From Paracoccaceae bacterium (GTDB lineage Bacteria; Pseudomonadota; Alphaproteobacteria; Rhodobacterales; Rhodobacteraceae), in assembly GCA_902602765.1 (NCBI GenBank), contig CACKSH010000008.1, positions 1 through 64,000 of the forward strand: DNA of 64,000 nucleotides, in the 5' to 3' direction. Shown in pieces: positions 55,768-63,343 of this stretch; position 1 is the first letter of the stretch, and each line of letters starts with the position of its first letter. The notes under the pieces were generated by a model. It was given only the letters and a program-made list of their open reading frames with translations. It was not told the origin of the DNA and made no database searches. Both the position numbers and the translations under genes were made by a program.

Positions 55768-56535
55768 TTAATTCCACGGTGATTTTTTGCTAAGACGTGA
55801 CTTTACCTTTGGGATTGCCGACTTAACCATTTCGTAATCAGCCTCAGGATAGGGCGGGTGGCCACTGCTATCTATCCAGAATTTAAAACCACCTAATTTA
55901 AAAAAAGTTGGCAAGCAGAGAATACTTCCAACAAGAAACCCGCCAATATGCGCCCAATAAGCGACACCGCTTTGACCTGACATTAAAATAGTTCCATTTG
56001 CCAACTGCAGGAAAAACCACACGCCTAGAACCAGCCACGCTCGCAATGAAAAAATTTTAAAAAATATTAGAATAAAGAAAATTACATCTATTCGTGCCTT
56101 AGGGTATAATAGAAGGTACCCTCCCATCACGCCAGCTATTGCTCCTGACGCGCCGACAAGTGGTATTGGAGAAAGAGGTGTGGTTAGGTAATAAACGATA
56201 CTTGCTCCAATCCCACTTAGTAAATAAAAAACTAGGAAGCCAAGGTGACCCATTTGATCTTCGAGGTTATCACCAAAAATATGCAAAAATAACATGTTTC
56301 CTGCGAGGTGTAGTATGCCGGCATGCAGAAAAATTGATGTTATTAAAGTGAATAAACCTTCGCCTTGAGTAAGATTATATGGAATTAGAGCCCATGATGA
56401 AAAAAAGTCGTTTATAATTTGAGGATCGTTTATATTTCCCCAATAGCTAAAAAAAATAACGCAGTTAATAGAAATTATCGAGTAGGTAACGTAGGGTGTC
56501 CGCCCAGATGGATTATGATCCCGTATTGGTAACAT
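55768..56535 (-). CDS. rhomboid family intramembrane serine protease
   Basis: The 255-residue protein has six hydrophobic segments. The active-site Ser is in VGASGAIAGVMGGYLLLYPK and the catalytic His in GVAYWAHIGGFLVGSI. LTLITSIFLHAGILHLAGNMLFLHIFG-like sequence (FTLITSIFLHAG here) supplies the His-rich loop between helices 1 and 2. The tail is cytoplasmic. Rhomboids cut membrane-spanning substrates, but no bacterial substrate can be named. Its start MLPIRDHNPSGRTPYVTY is the standard front of this bacterial subfamily. Confidence 0.93.
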   Translation of the reverse strand: MLPIRDHNPSGRTPYVTYSIISINCVIFFSYWGNINDPQIINDFFSSWALIPYNLTQGEGLFTLITSIFLHAGILHLAGNMLFLHIFGDNLEDQMGHLGFLVFYLLSGIGASIVYYLTTPLSPIPLVGASGAIAGVMGGYLLLYPKARIDVIFFILIFFKIFSLRAWLVLGVWFFLQLANGTILMSGQSGVAYWAHIGGFLVGSILCLPTFFKLGGFKFWIDSSGHPPYPEADYEMVKSAIPKVKSRLSKKSPWN

Positions 56536-56877
56536 TCCGAAACGCCCAACCTTTTAAATTATTCTCTAGAACTTATGGAATAGTTTTCTTGCTAATAATA
56601 TTGAAATTGTAAAATCACTTTGTGTCTTTCTAAATCTTCCGTAAGACGCTAAGAGTTGTTATAGCTTATAAAACATTATTTTTATCAATTTTTTACCAGT
56701 AATCAAAAGGTAACGCTTAACGAAAATTCCATTGAGTCACCAGTGATGTCCAGAAAGCAGCAGTTGCTTATTAAGAGCGAATTAATATTCGCTCTTAAAT
56801 ATTTAAAATCAAAAACCTATCATATTAACGCTACAGAATAATAATCTTTGTTAGCGACCTGCAGTTTTACGGGGGTC
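56536..56877. other. gene-free region with a 12-bp stem hairpin
   Basis: No ORF with a ribosome site is found in this 342-base AT-rich stretch between the divergently read rhomboid start and the pseudoazurin stop. At 56771-56798 TTAAGAGCGAAT and ATTCGCTCTTAA form a perfect 12-bp stem with a 4-base loop. It lies about 80 bases beyond the pseudoazurin stop, but no T-run follows on either strand, so it is a poor classical terminator and may instead stabilise the transcript end. Confidence 0.45.
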
Positions 56878-57372
56878 TTAAGCTGTAAAACCCTCAGCGT
56901 CTGCCTTTTCCCACAAAGCTTTCCAGGCCTTCTTGGCTTTTCCTCTGTGTTTGACAGATTTGGCTTCCTCAAGATTATCGAGCATCCCGTCACCTTCGAC
57001 GACGATAAGACCAATCATACCCATATTTGCGTGAGGCGTACATTGATAACCGTAAAAACCTGGCGTATCAAACACTACGTCAACTTGTTTATTGATCTTA
57101 CCCTTCCACTTTTCTGCACCAGCGGGCAACATCCCTTTGATGATTGCGCTATTATGCCCTTTATCGGTTGGTATAAAACTTACTTCATCGCCTACCTGCA
57201 CTTTCAATAAACTCGGTGAGAAAATCATCTTGTTTTTTGAGTTGTCGGGGTCCTTATTAAGCATTAGGATTTCATATTTGGTAGATCCCATTGCAGTTTT
57301 TGATATAAGTAACGAGCCTGTCAATGCCGCGGATGCTGCGATAAATTCTCTTTTTGACATTTTTTTGAACAT
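56878..57372 (-). CDS. pseudoazurin (type 1 blue copper protein)
   Basis: Pseudoazurins are periplasmic one-electron carriers, known donors to copper nitrite reductase, nitrous oxide reductase and other enzymes. The four copper ligands are visible: His in DKGHNSAI, then Cys and His in GYQCTPHANMGMIG and Met in the same loop. The N-terminal leader MSKREFIAASAALTGSLLIS has a Tat-like S-K-R-E-F-I, with Lys in place of the first Arg. The C-terminal 40 residues are the helical pseudoazurin tail. The ATG behind GGAGA gives 164 residues; longer frames run through a promoter-like region. No denitrification gene is nearby. Confidence 0.92.
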   Translation of the reverse strand: MFKKMSKREFIAASAALTGSLLISKTAMGSTKYEILMLNKDPDNSKNKMIFSPSLLKVQVGDEVSFIPTDKGHNSAIIKGMLPAGAEKWKGKINKQVDVVFDTPGFYGYQCTPHANMGMIGLIVVEGDGMLDNLEEAKSVKHRGKAKKAWKALWEKADAEGFTA

Positions 57373-57781
57373 ATATTTCTCCATTACAAAGTTTTGGCCC
57401 ACCAAAGTTAAACATATTTGGGCCATTTTACACTCAATCAGCTTACTAAAGGCACTGGCATGTATGAAATTATACTAAATTGCCAGCCTTGTCTTAATGT
57501 ACAATAAAGCACCCTTTGAGTGGATTTCAATAGTCCACGTTGCATATATTTTTGCGAATTAAATTGCAATTGACAAAATTAGTCACAAGCGACATCCTCA
57601 AATCGCTCTTTAATGCCGAGACCAACATACCTATGAGACTTTGCTAGCCATCTTTTAAGAACGTGCGCCGCTATGTCCTAATTAGAAAAGCCAGCCAGTC
57701 GTCTTATGGATATTTGTATCTTGGTAATAATAATTATATGAGATATAGTGGGATAGTTTGTTGTTTAATACTCAAAAGTTA
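57373..57781. other. intergenic region between pseudoazurin and puhC
   Basis: About 400 bases lie between divergent genes, and no further coding sequence is recognised. I searched it for TGT-N12-ACA (PpsR/CrtJ) and TTGAT-N4-ATCAA (Fnr) sites and found neither. TGTCTTAATGTACA at 57491-57504 is a shorter TGT-N8-ACA dyad of unknown meaning. Confidence 0.4.
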
Positions 57782-58201
57782 ATGAAGTCGTTCAAGCCTC
57801 AATGGCTTGTTCCAGCTGCGATGTTGGCATCGATTATATTTGTAATTGGCTTTCAGGTTTTAAATTTTAAGCCAATAAACGTCTCTCAAAATAGCAAAAT
57901 TATATCAAGTAAACTGATTTACATTGAGCAAAGTGATGATTTAGCGACAAAAATTTCAAACGAAAAACGTGATATCTTAGTCGAGTATCCGAAAGGCGAG
58001 CAATCATTTGTTTCTACCGTTTTGACTGTCATAAATAGAGACCGACTTAAAAGAAACTTAGATACAACTGGCCCTGTAATACTACAACAAAAAGAGAATG
58101 GCCGTTTAAGTATTTTTGACCCATCATCCAAAAAAGAATTAGATTTGATGGGCTTTGGCGAAGATAATATCTTAGTATTTCGTGACATATTGGAAGATTA
58201 G
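57782..58201 (+). CDS. puhC: photosynthetic complex assembly protein PuhC
   Basis: PuhC is a single-span inner-membrane protein needed for full assembly of the reaction centre and light-harvesting 1 complex. The product has an N-terminal membrane segment (WLVPAAMLASIIFVIGFQVL) and a periplasmic body whose end, GRLSIFDPSSKKELDLMGFGEDNILVF, matches the PuhC pattern 'G-R-L-x-L-x-D-P-x-T-x-R-x-I-x-L-x-A-F-G'. An in-frame TTG eight codons upstream is possible. In relatives puhC follows puhA and puhB; here it stands alone directly before pufL. The identification is by pattern and context and is good but not certain. Confidence 0.8.
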   Translation: MKSFKPQWLVPAAMLASIIFVIGFQVLNFKPINVSQNSKIISSKLIYIEQSDDLATKISNEKRDILVEYPKGEQSFVSTVLTVINRDRLKRNLDTTGPVILQQKENGRLSIFDPSSKKELDLMGFGEDNILVFRDILED

Positions 58202-58219
58202 TGTAAATATAACCTTACA
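58202..58219. promoter_or_regulatory. PpsR/CrtJ-type box 1 (TGT-N12-ACA)
   Basis: GTGTAA-N8-TTACAC encloses an exact TGT-N12-ACA with extended symmetry, beginning one base after the puhC stop. PpsR/CrtJ represses photosynthesis genes in air and strong light in Rhodobacter and relatives. A second box follows after three bases. Confidence 0.7.
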
Positions 58220-58222
58220 CAC

Positions 58223-58240
58223 TGTAAATTTTAATTGACA
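58223..58240. promoter_or_regulatory. PpsR/CrtJ-type box 2 overlapping the pufL -35
   Basis: A second exact TGT-N12-ACA lies 21 bases centre-to-centre from the first, two helical turns away. Its right half is also the TTGACA -35 of the likely pufL promoter (TTGACA at 58235-58240, -10 TATCCT at 58257-58262). Bound repressor would therefore block polymerase directly. Confidence 0.7.
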
Positions 58241-58262
58241 TATTTATTTCTTTTTTTATCCT
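58235..58262 (+). promoter_or_regulatory. putative promoter of the pufLMX operon
   Basis: TTGACA, a 16-base spacer and TATCCT form a reasonable housekeeping promoter about 110 bases before pufL. It overlaps the second PpsR-type box, which supports it as the regulated start. Transcription may also continue from puhC. Confidence 0.45.
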
Positions 58263-58283
58263 CAGAGCAGAAGGAATCTACCT

Positions 58284-58394
58284 GTGATTCACGTGCTTTC
58301 AGTTGAAAATTCAATGGAAGCTCAAACAAGGATGTTGGTAAGACAGGTATACCTACGGAAGAGAAGGATTATTTATGGCTCTTTTATCTTTTGA
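58284..58394 (+). CDS. possible 36-aa leader peptide overlapping the pufL start
   Basis: A GTG eight bases after AAGGA opens a 36-codon frame, [10 protein letters not shown] at its front, that runs 20 bases into pufL in another frame. It occupies the place where pufA would normally end but has no resemblance to LH1 alpha or beta peptides, no membrane helix and no His ligand. It may be chance or a leader that couples translation to pufL. Confidence 0.25.
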   Translation: MIHVLSVENSMEAQTRMLVRQVYLRKRRIIYGSFIF

Positions 58395-59223
58395 AAAAAA
58401 ATATCGAGTTCGCGGCGGTACCTTAGTAGGAGGTGACCTTTGTGATTTTTGGGTTGGCCCGTTTTATGTGGGCTTCTGGGGGCTTTCGGTTGCCTTTTTC
58501 GCTGTACTTGGAACAATTCTAATATTTTATGGTGCTGCTATTGGTGATACGTGGAACCCATGGCTTATTTCAATTGAACCACCTGAACTCGAAGTTGGTC
58601 TGGGCTTTGCACCCTTAAAAGAAGGTGGGCTCTGGCAATTAATTACAATCTGTGCCCACGGTGCATTTATTTCATGGGCGCTGCGGGAGGTTGAAATTTC
58701 AAGAAAGCTTGGGATGGGTTTACATGTACCAGTCGCCTTTGCATTTGCAATTTTGGCTTACACAACGCTTGTTGTAATTCGCCCTGTATTAATGGGTGCG
58801 TGGGGTCACGGCTTTCCATATGGAATTTGGTCACATCTTGATTGGGTCAATAACGTTGGTTATGCCTATGGTAATTTTCACTATAATCCTGCTCATATGA
58901 TTGCCGTAAGTCTATTCTTTACAACGACACTAGCATTGGCGCTGCACGGCTCGCTTATTCTTTCAGCAGCCAATCCAGAAAAAGGAAATGAAATGCGCTC
59001 ACCGGATCATGAAGATACCTTTTTTCGTGATTTTATAGGCTATTCAATTGGGCCTCTGGGCATTCATCGTCTTGGACTGCTTCTTGCACTTAATGCAGGA
59101 CTATGGTCTGCGATTTGTATCGTGATCTCTGGAACGGTTTGGTTCGATGTTTGGTCTGAATGGTGGTTTTGGTATGTGGATCTCCCTATGTGGGTAGATA
59201 TTGAGGGAGGCGTCAATGGTTGA
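58375..59223 (+). CDS. pufL: photosynthetic reaction centre L subunit
   Basis: PufL is one of the two core proteins of the type II reaction centre, carrying bacteriochlorophylls, bacteriopheophytin and QA/QB-side cofactors in the inner membrane. The 282-residue length equals that of Rhodobacter PufL. The front [20 protein letters not shown] is typical. The accessory and special-pair His residues are in [12 protein letters not shown], and the iron ligands in LALHGSLIL and LGIHRLGLL. All appear intact, so the protein should be functional. GAGAAGGA precedes the ATG. There are no pufB or pufA genes before it, unlike in other Rhodobacterales. Confidence 0.97.
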   Translation: MALLSFEKKYRVRGGTLVGGDLCDFWVGPFYVGFWGLSVAFFAVLGTILIFYGAAIGDTWNPWLISIEPPELEVGLGFAPLKEGGLWQLITICAHGAFISWALREVEISRKLGMGLHVPVAFAFAILAYTTLVVIRPVLMGAWGHGFPYGIWSHLDWVNNVGYAYGNFHYNPAHMIAVSLFFTTTLALALHGSLILSAANPEKGNEMRSPDHEDTFFRDFIGYSIGPLGIHRLGLLLALNAGLWSAICIVISGTVWFDVWSEWWFWYVDLPMWVDIEGGVNG

Positions 59224-60139
59224 GTATCAGAATATTTTTACACAGGTGCAGGTTCAAGGACCCCCAGAAATGGGAGTTGAAGAGGGTGTGCCTCTCAATG
59301 ACAGAACAAATTCAGCTCGATTTTCGAGATTGTTAGGTTGGTTTGGTAATGCTCAACTTGGTCCAATCTATCTTGGTTCATTTGGAGTGGTTGGTCTTGC
59401 TACAGGATTGATTTGGTTTGTAATGGTTGGCGCAAGTTATTGGGCCCAAGCTGATTACAATCCAGCGATATTCCTACGCGATTTATTTTACTTCTCTTTG
59501 GAGCCACCTGCCGAAGAATACGGATTGAGTATGCCTCCCATGAAGGAGGGTGGTTTGTGGCTAATCGCTAGTTTCTTTCTACTTGTTTCAGTACTTTCAT
59601 GGTGGCTGAGATCTTACGAACTAGCAAGGCAGCTTAAAATGGGTAAGCATGTATTTTACGCTTTTGGTGCTGCAATATGGCTTTTCCTGGTTCTTGGTTT
59701 AATTCGGCCAGTCCTGATGGGCAGTTGGTCAGAGGCTGTCCCATACGGGATTTTTAGTCACCTTGATTGGACGATGAATTTTTCCGTAGTTTACGGTAAT
59801 CTTTTTTATAATCCATTTCATGCGTTGAGCATAGTTTTCCTTTATGGCTCAGTACTATTGTTTGCAATGCATGGAGCAACTATTTTAGCGGTATCTAGAT
59901 TCGGTGGCGATAGAGAAATAGAGCAAATTGCCGATCGTGGTACAGCATCTGAGCGCGCTGCTTTGTTCTGGCGATGGACGATGGGCTTTAATGCCTCGAT
60001 GGAGGGTATACATCGGTGGGCTTGGTGGTTTGCAGTCCTAACTACAATTACTGGAGGCATCGGAATACTCCTTACCGGAACTGTGGTAGATAATTGGTAC
60101 TACTGGGCGCAGCTGCATGGCTATGCTCCAATGGATTGA
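59216..60139 (+). CDS. pufM: photosynthetic reaction centre M subunit
   Basis: PufM pairs with PufL to hold the special pair, quinones and iron. The 307-residue protein begins [20 protein letters not shown], and its His ligands are seen in [28 protein letters not shown] and [12 protein letters not shown]. The iron-binding Glu lies in [19 protein letters not shown]. The open frame extends five codons upstream, but the ATG overlapping the pufL stop by eight bases, behind GGGAGG, is the family start. No cytochrome pufC follows. Confidence 0.97.
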   Translation: MVEYQNIFTQVQVQGPPEMGVEEGVPLNDRTNSARFSRLLGWFGNAQLGPIYLGSFGVVGLATGLIWFVMVGASYWAQADYNPAIFLRDLFYFSLEPPAEEYGLSMPPMKEGGLWLIASFFLLVSVLSWWLRSYELARQLKMGKHVFYAFGAAIWLFLVLGLIRPVLMGSWSEAVPYGIFSHLDWTMNFSVVYGNLFYNPFHALSIVFLYGSVLLFAMHGATILAVSRFGGDREIEQIADRGTASERAALFWRWTMGFNASMEGIHRWAWWFAVLTTITGGIGILLTGTVVDNWYYWAQLHGYAPMD

Positions 60140-60149
60140 GGTGATCAAA

Positions 60150-60365
60150 ATGGATAGTAGAAATACGAAAGAGTCTTGGGACAGGGAAATGTCAATTGCT
60201 CAAATTTTTGGGCAAATGTTTTCAGGATCATTAATCGCCGGGGCTTTAGTTGGAGTACCAGTGGTATTTATAGTTGCGCTCATGTGGTTGGGTGAATTTC
60301 TCCCTGCGGAATCTAAACTAGCAGATGACCCGACGCCGGATTCATTTGTATCGAGTAAAGACTAA
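60150..60365 (+). CDS. PufX-like single-span protein
   Basis: The 71-residue product follows pufM by ten bases, behind a good GAGGTG ribosome site. It has a charged N-terminus, one membrane segment at about residues 25-47 (GSLIAGALVGVPVVFIVALMW, G31-x3-G35) and a short tail GEFLPAESKLADDP. Size, topology, Gly-rich helix and position all resemble Rhodobacter PufX, which opens the LH1 ring for quinone passage and dimerises the core complex. Direct identity to PufX is low by eye, so the name rests on context. It could also be a protein-Y or -U-like core component or an unrelated subunit. Confidence 0.55.
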   Translation: MDSRNTKESWDREMSIAQIFGQMFSGSLIAGALVGVPVVFIVALMWLGEFLPAESKLADDPTPDSFVSSKD

Positions 60366-60405
60366 AAATATTACTGTCTCAAGCTCGTAGTCGATTAAGA
60401 AAGTA

Positions 60406-60438
60406 AAAACTGCAGCTGTTTTCGCTGCAGTTTTTTAT
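60406..60438 (+). terminator. intrinsic terminator after pufLMX
   Basis: AAAACTGCAGC and GCTGCAGTTTT form an 11-bp stem around TGTTTTC, with six Ts in the arm and tail. It starts about 40 bases after the PufX-like stop and closes the puf transcript. Confidence 0.9.
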
Positions 60439-60691
60439 TGATATCTTAATGTTATACTTGGCGTGTTATCATTTCATCAGAAACTAGACTATAATTTTTG
60501 ATATAATTATTGTTATTAATTTGGTAATCAGCTCACTTTTTGAATTAGAAGACTCTATTGACGCTAAAGGTAGATAAAACTAGTTTTGACGTCGCAACCG
60601 ATTGATAAGCGTAGTGACTACCTCCCTGTTATCACGGCGTTTCTAGGCGGCCTTGGTTATATAAATTTTATAAAAGTGATATAGGAAAATT
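60439..60691. other. promoter region of the LysR regulator
   Basis: No ORF or RNA is recognised in the space between the puf terminator and the LysR gene. It presumably holds the regulator's promoter. LysR-type T-N11-A sites are too short to call here. Confidence 0.35.
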
Positions 60692-61570
60692 ATGTCTGAA
60701 CTTCGAGATTTACAAATGTTGGTGTCGTTGTCTAGGACAAGAAATTTTTCACGGTCCGCAACGGACTGTAATATTTCACAACCTGCTTTTTCGACGCGAA
60801 TTAGAAAATTGGAGGAGCGTCTCAATCTACCTTTGGTACGCCGCGGTAATAGCTTTCAGGGGTTTACTAAAGAAGGTGAAGTAGTGCTGAAGTGGGCCCG
60901 AAAGCTTTTAACTGATGAGGAAGGTATGAGGCAAGAGATCGCTGCTCTTAAAAACGATCTAAACGGCACATTGTCGCTTGGAGTAATACCTACAGCAATG
61001 CCGTTTGCTGCACGCGTCTCAGCAAAACTTCGAGAAAAGCATCCTAACCTGTCTATAGAGATCTATTCTGAGTCCACTCACCAAATCGTACTCAAGCTAA
61101 ATGATTTTTCACTAGACGCAGGAATACTTTACTTCGATAATGGAGATCCAGAGACAACAGTAAAACTTTACGAAGAAAGATATGTCTTTATTGCGCCCAA
61201 GTCACTTACGGTTTCTAAAGAGAAGCAAATTACATGGGCAGAAGTCGCACAAATTCCTCTATGTCTATTGACTCAAAATATGAAAAATCGCCAGCTAATA
61301 GATCGGCACTTCTTAGAGTTAGAAATTTCCCCGAGTATTGTCACTGAAGCCAGTGATTTTACCGCTGTTTTGGCTCAGGTTGCCGCTGGTAATGCTGCTA
61401 CAATTGCACCTGTCAGCGTGGCGGAGACATTTCTAGATTTAAAATCCACAAAACAATTAGATTTGATCCGTCCTATTTTGACCCATTCAGTTGGTCTTTC
61501 CATTAAAGATCAATCCCCAGTGCTTCCGATGATTCAAGCCCTTCGTAAGGCGGTAAAGTCGGCATTATAA
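60692..61570 (+). CDS. LysR family transcriptional regulator next to formate dehydrogenase genes
   Basis: This 292-residue regulator has an N-terminal winged helix-turn-helix (LRDLQMLVSLSRTRNFSRSATDCNISQPAFSTRIRKLEERL, in pieces) and a substrate-binding domain from about residue 92 (GTLSLGVIPTAMPFAARVSAKLREKHPNL, in pieces). The fds genes follow on the same strand 87 bases on. LysR regulators beside fds operons are usual in this group, so control of formate oxidation is the likely role. The ligand is unknown. AGGAAAATT precedes the ATG. Confidence 0.9.
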   Translation: MSELRDLQMLVSLSRTRNFSRSATDCNISQPAFSTRIRKLEERLNLPLVRRGNSFQGFTKEGEVVLKWARKLLTDEEGMRQEIAALKNDLNGTLSLGVIPTAMPFAARVSAKLREKHPNLSIEIYSESTHQIVLKLNDFSLDAGILYFDNGDPETTVKLYEERYVFIAPKSLTVSKEKQITWAEVAQIPLCLLTQNMKNRQLIDRHFLELEISPSIVTEASDFTAVLAQVAAGNAATIAPVSVAETFLDLKSTKQLDLIRPILTHSVGLSIKDQSPVLPMIQALRKAVKSAL

Positions 61571-61657
61571 TCATTTCAAATCGCACCTTTGATTATTTGT
61601 ATTGGAATTTATTAAAATTGTTTGTATTTTTTCCAAGTATACAATCGTAGGCCAAAC

Positions 61658-63340
61658 ATGGGAAAAATTGAATCAGGGATATGGAAGTCTGCTAAGGGCA
61701 AAGGGCGGGCTCACACAAAAGGCAGACCCATAGACGACGTCGCTTGGGCTCAGGTAAGAGACCTTCTTAAAGGTAAACGGCGCGACCATGATATGTTGAT
61801 TGAGCACTTGCATTTAATACAGGATAAATTTCGGTGTATAAGCGCAGCTCATATGCGAGCTTTGGCGGAAGAGATGAGAATGTCATCTGCGGAAGTGTAT
61901 GAAGTAGCATCTTTTTATGCTCATTTTGATATTGTAAAAGATGGTCAGCTACCTCCCCCAAAATTAACAATTCGCGTTTGTGATAGTTTGTCTTGTATGA
62001 TAGCTGGAGCTGACACACTGAAAAAGAATTTAGAAGATGGCTTAGATCCCTCTGAGGTGCGGGTTTTACGTGCCCCGTGTATGGGCCGTTGCGATACTGC
62101 TCCCGCACTTGAGATAGGGCACGCTCACATCGACAATGCTACCTTTGAAAAGGTGATGGAAGCAATTGAAATTAATCATGTGCACCCAATAATCCCGGAA
62201 TATGAGAGATTTTCAGAGTATGTCTCCTCTGGTGGATACGAAACTTTAAAATCATTGCGTAAATCAGGTGACTGGAAAGAAGTGCAGACTGAAATCTTGG
62301 ATGCTGGCCTTCGTGGGCTTGGCGGTGCAGGGTTCCCTTCAGGAAAGAAATGGGAATTTGTTAGAGCAAACGAGGGCCCAAGATATCTTGCCGTTAATGG
62401 CGATGAGGGCGAGCCGGGTACGTTCAAGGATAGATATTATCTCGAACGCACCCCACACCTGTTTCTTGAAGGGATGTTGATCGCAGCTTGGGCTGTTGAG
62501 GCCGAGAAAGCATATATTTACATGCGGGATGAGTATCCATCCGTTCTAAAGATATTAAAAGATGAAATTATAAAGTTAGAAAATGCAGGTATTGTTGACG
62601 AAGGTTATATTGACCTTCGCCGCGGCGCTGGTGCCTACATTTGTGGCGAAGAGAGCGCGATGATAGAGAGTATAGAGGGGAAACGTGGTATTCCGCGACA
62701 TCGACCGCCATTTGTTGCGCAGGTTGGAATATTTGGCAGACCCACGCTCGTGCACAATGTCGAAACGCTGCATTGGATAGCGAGAATTTGCCGAGAGGGT
62801 GGCGAGATATTTTCTGGAACGATAAAAAATGGTAGAGTTGGCCTTCGCAGTTATTCAGTTTCAGGTAGAGTAAAAAACCCTGGTGTGCATCTTCTACCTT
62901 CTGGATCTACTATCTTAGATATTATTGATGCCGCAGGTGGTATGTTAGATGGTCATACTTTCAAAGCGTATCAGCCTGGGGGTCCGTCGTCTGGTCTTTT
63001 GCCTGCATCAATTAATGACATTCCAATGGATTTTGATACATTGCAATCTCTTGATACATTCATTGGATCTGCTGCCGTAGTTATTTTATCCCAAGTAGAT
63101 AAGCCTCGGGATGCCGCATTAAATATGCTTAGGTTTTTTGAAGATGAAAGCTGTGGGCAGTGTACGCCATGCAGAGTAGGGTGTGAAAAAGCAGTTAAAT
63201 TGCTTGAGCAGCCAAAGTGGGATGCAGAGCTACTAACGGACATTTGTACTGCAATGGGAGACGCTTCAATTTGTGGGTTAGGCCAAGCTGCTTCAAACCC
63301 TATAAAGCTGACATTACGGCATTTCCCGGATGAGGTATAA
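61658..63340 (+). CDS. NAD-dependent formate dehydrogenase, fused gamma-beta subunit (FdsG-FdsB)
   Basis: This 560-residue protein is two electron-transfer subunits in one chain. Residues 20-165 are NuoE/FdsG-like, with a [2Fe-2S] site in CDSLSCM and CMGRCDTAP. The rest is NuoF/FdsB-like: NADH-binding GLGGAGFPSGKKWEF, FMN-binding NGDEGEPGTFKDR, GAGAYICGEESAMIESIEG and a [4Fe-4S] site in ESCGQCTPCRVGCEKA with ASICGLGQAA. It passes electrons from the molybdenum/tungsten alpha subunit to NAD+. The ATG start (MGKIESGIW) is preferred over an upstream TTG. The alpha-subunit gene follows after three bases. Separate gamma and beta genes are found in Cupriavidus and Rhodobacter capsulatus. Confidence 0.93.
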   Translation: MGKIESGIWKSAKGKGRAHTKGRPIDDVAWAQVRDLLKGKRRDHDMLIEHLHLIQDKFRCISAAHMRALAEEMRMSSAEVYEVASFYAHFDIVKDGQLPPPKLTIRVCDSLSCMIAGADTLKKNLEDGLDPSEVRVLRAPCMGRCDTAPALEIGHAHIDNATFEKVMEAIEINHVHPIIPEYERFSEYVSSGGYETLKSLRKSGDWKEVQTEILDAGLRGLGGAGFPSGKKWEFVRANEGPRYLAVNGDEGEPGTFKDRYYLERTPHLFLEGMLIAAWAVEAEKAYIYMRDEYPSVLKILKDEIIKLENAGIVDEGYIDLRRGAGAYICGEESAMIESIEGKRGIPRHRPPFVAQVGIFGRPTLVHNVETLHWIARICREGGEIFSGTIKNGRVGLRSYSVSGRVKNPGVHLLPSGSTILDIIDAAGGMLDGHTFKAYQPGGPSSGLLPASINDIPMDFDTLQSLDTFIGSAAVVILSQVDKPRDAALNMLRFFEDESCGQCTPCRVGCEKAVKLLEQPKWDAELLTDICTAMGDASICGLGQAASNPIKLTLRHFPDEV

Positions 63341-63343
63341 CCA

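Noticed and set aside
57092-57478. 128-codon plus-strand frame opposite pseudoazurin
   Set aside because: It is the complement of a well-supported blue copper gene, with no ribosome site or family match.
58202-58374. Possible degenerate pufA or pufB before pufL
   Set aside because: Only one short frame with a ribosome site is present. It has no membrane helix and no His in a suitable context, and no A-x-x-x-H motif of LH1 peptides is found.
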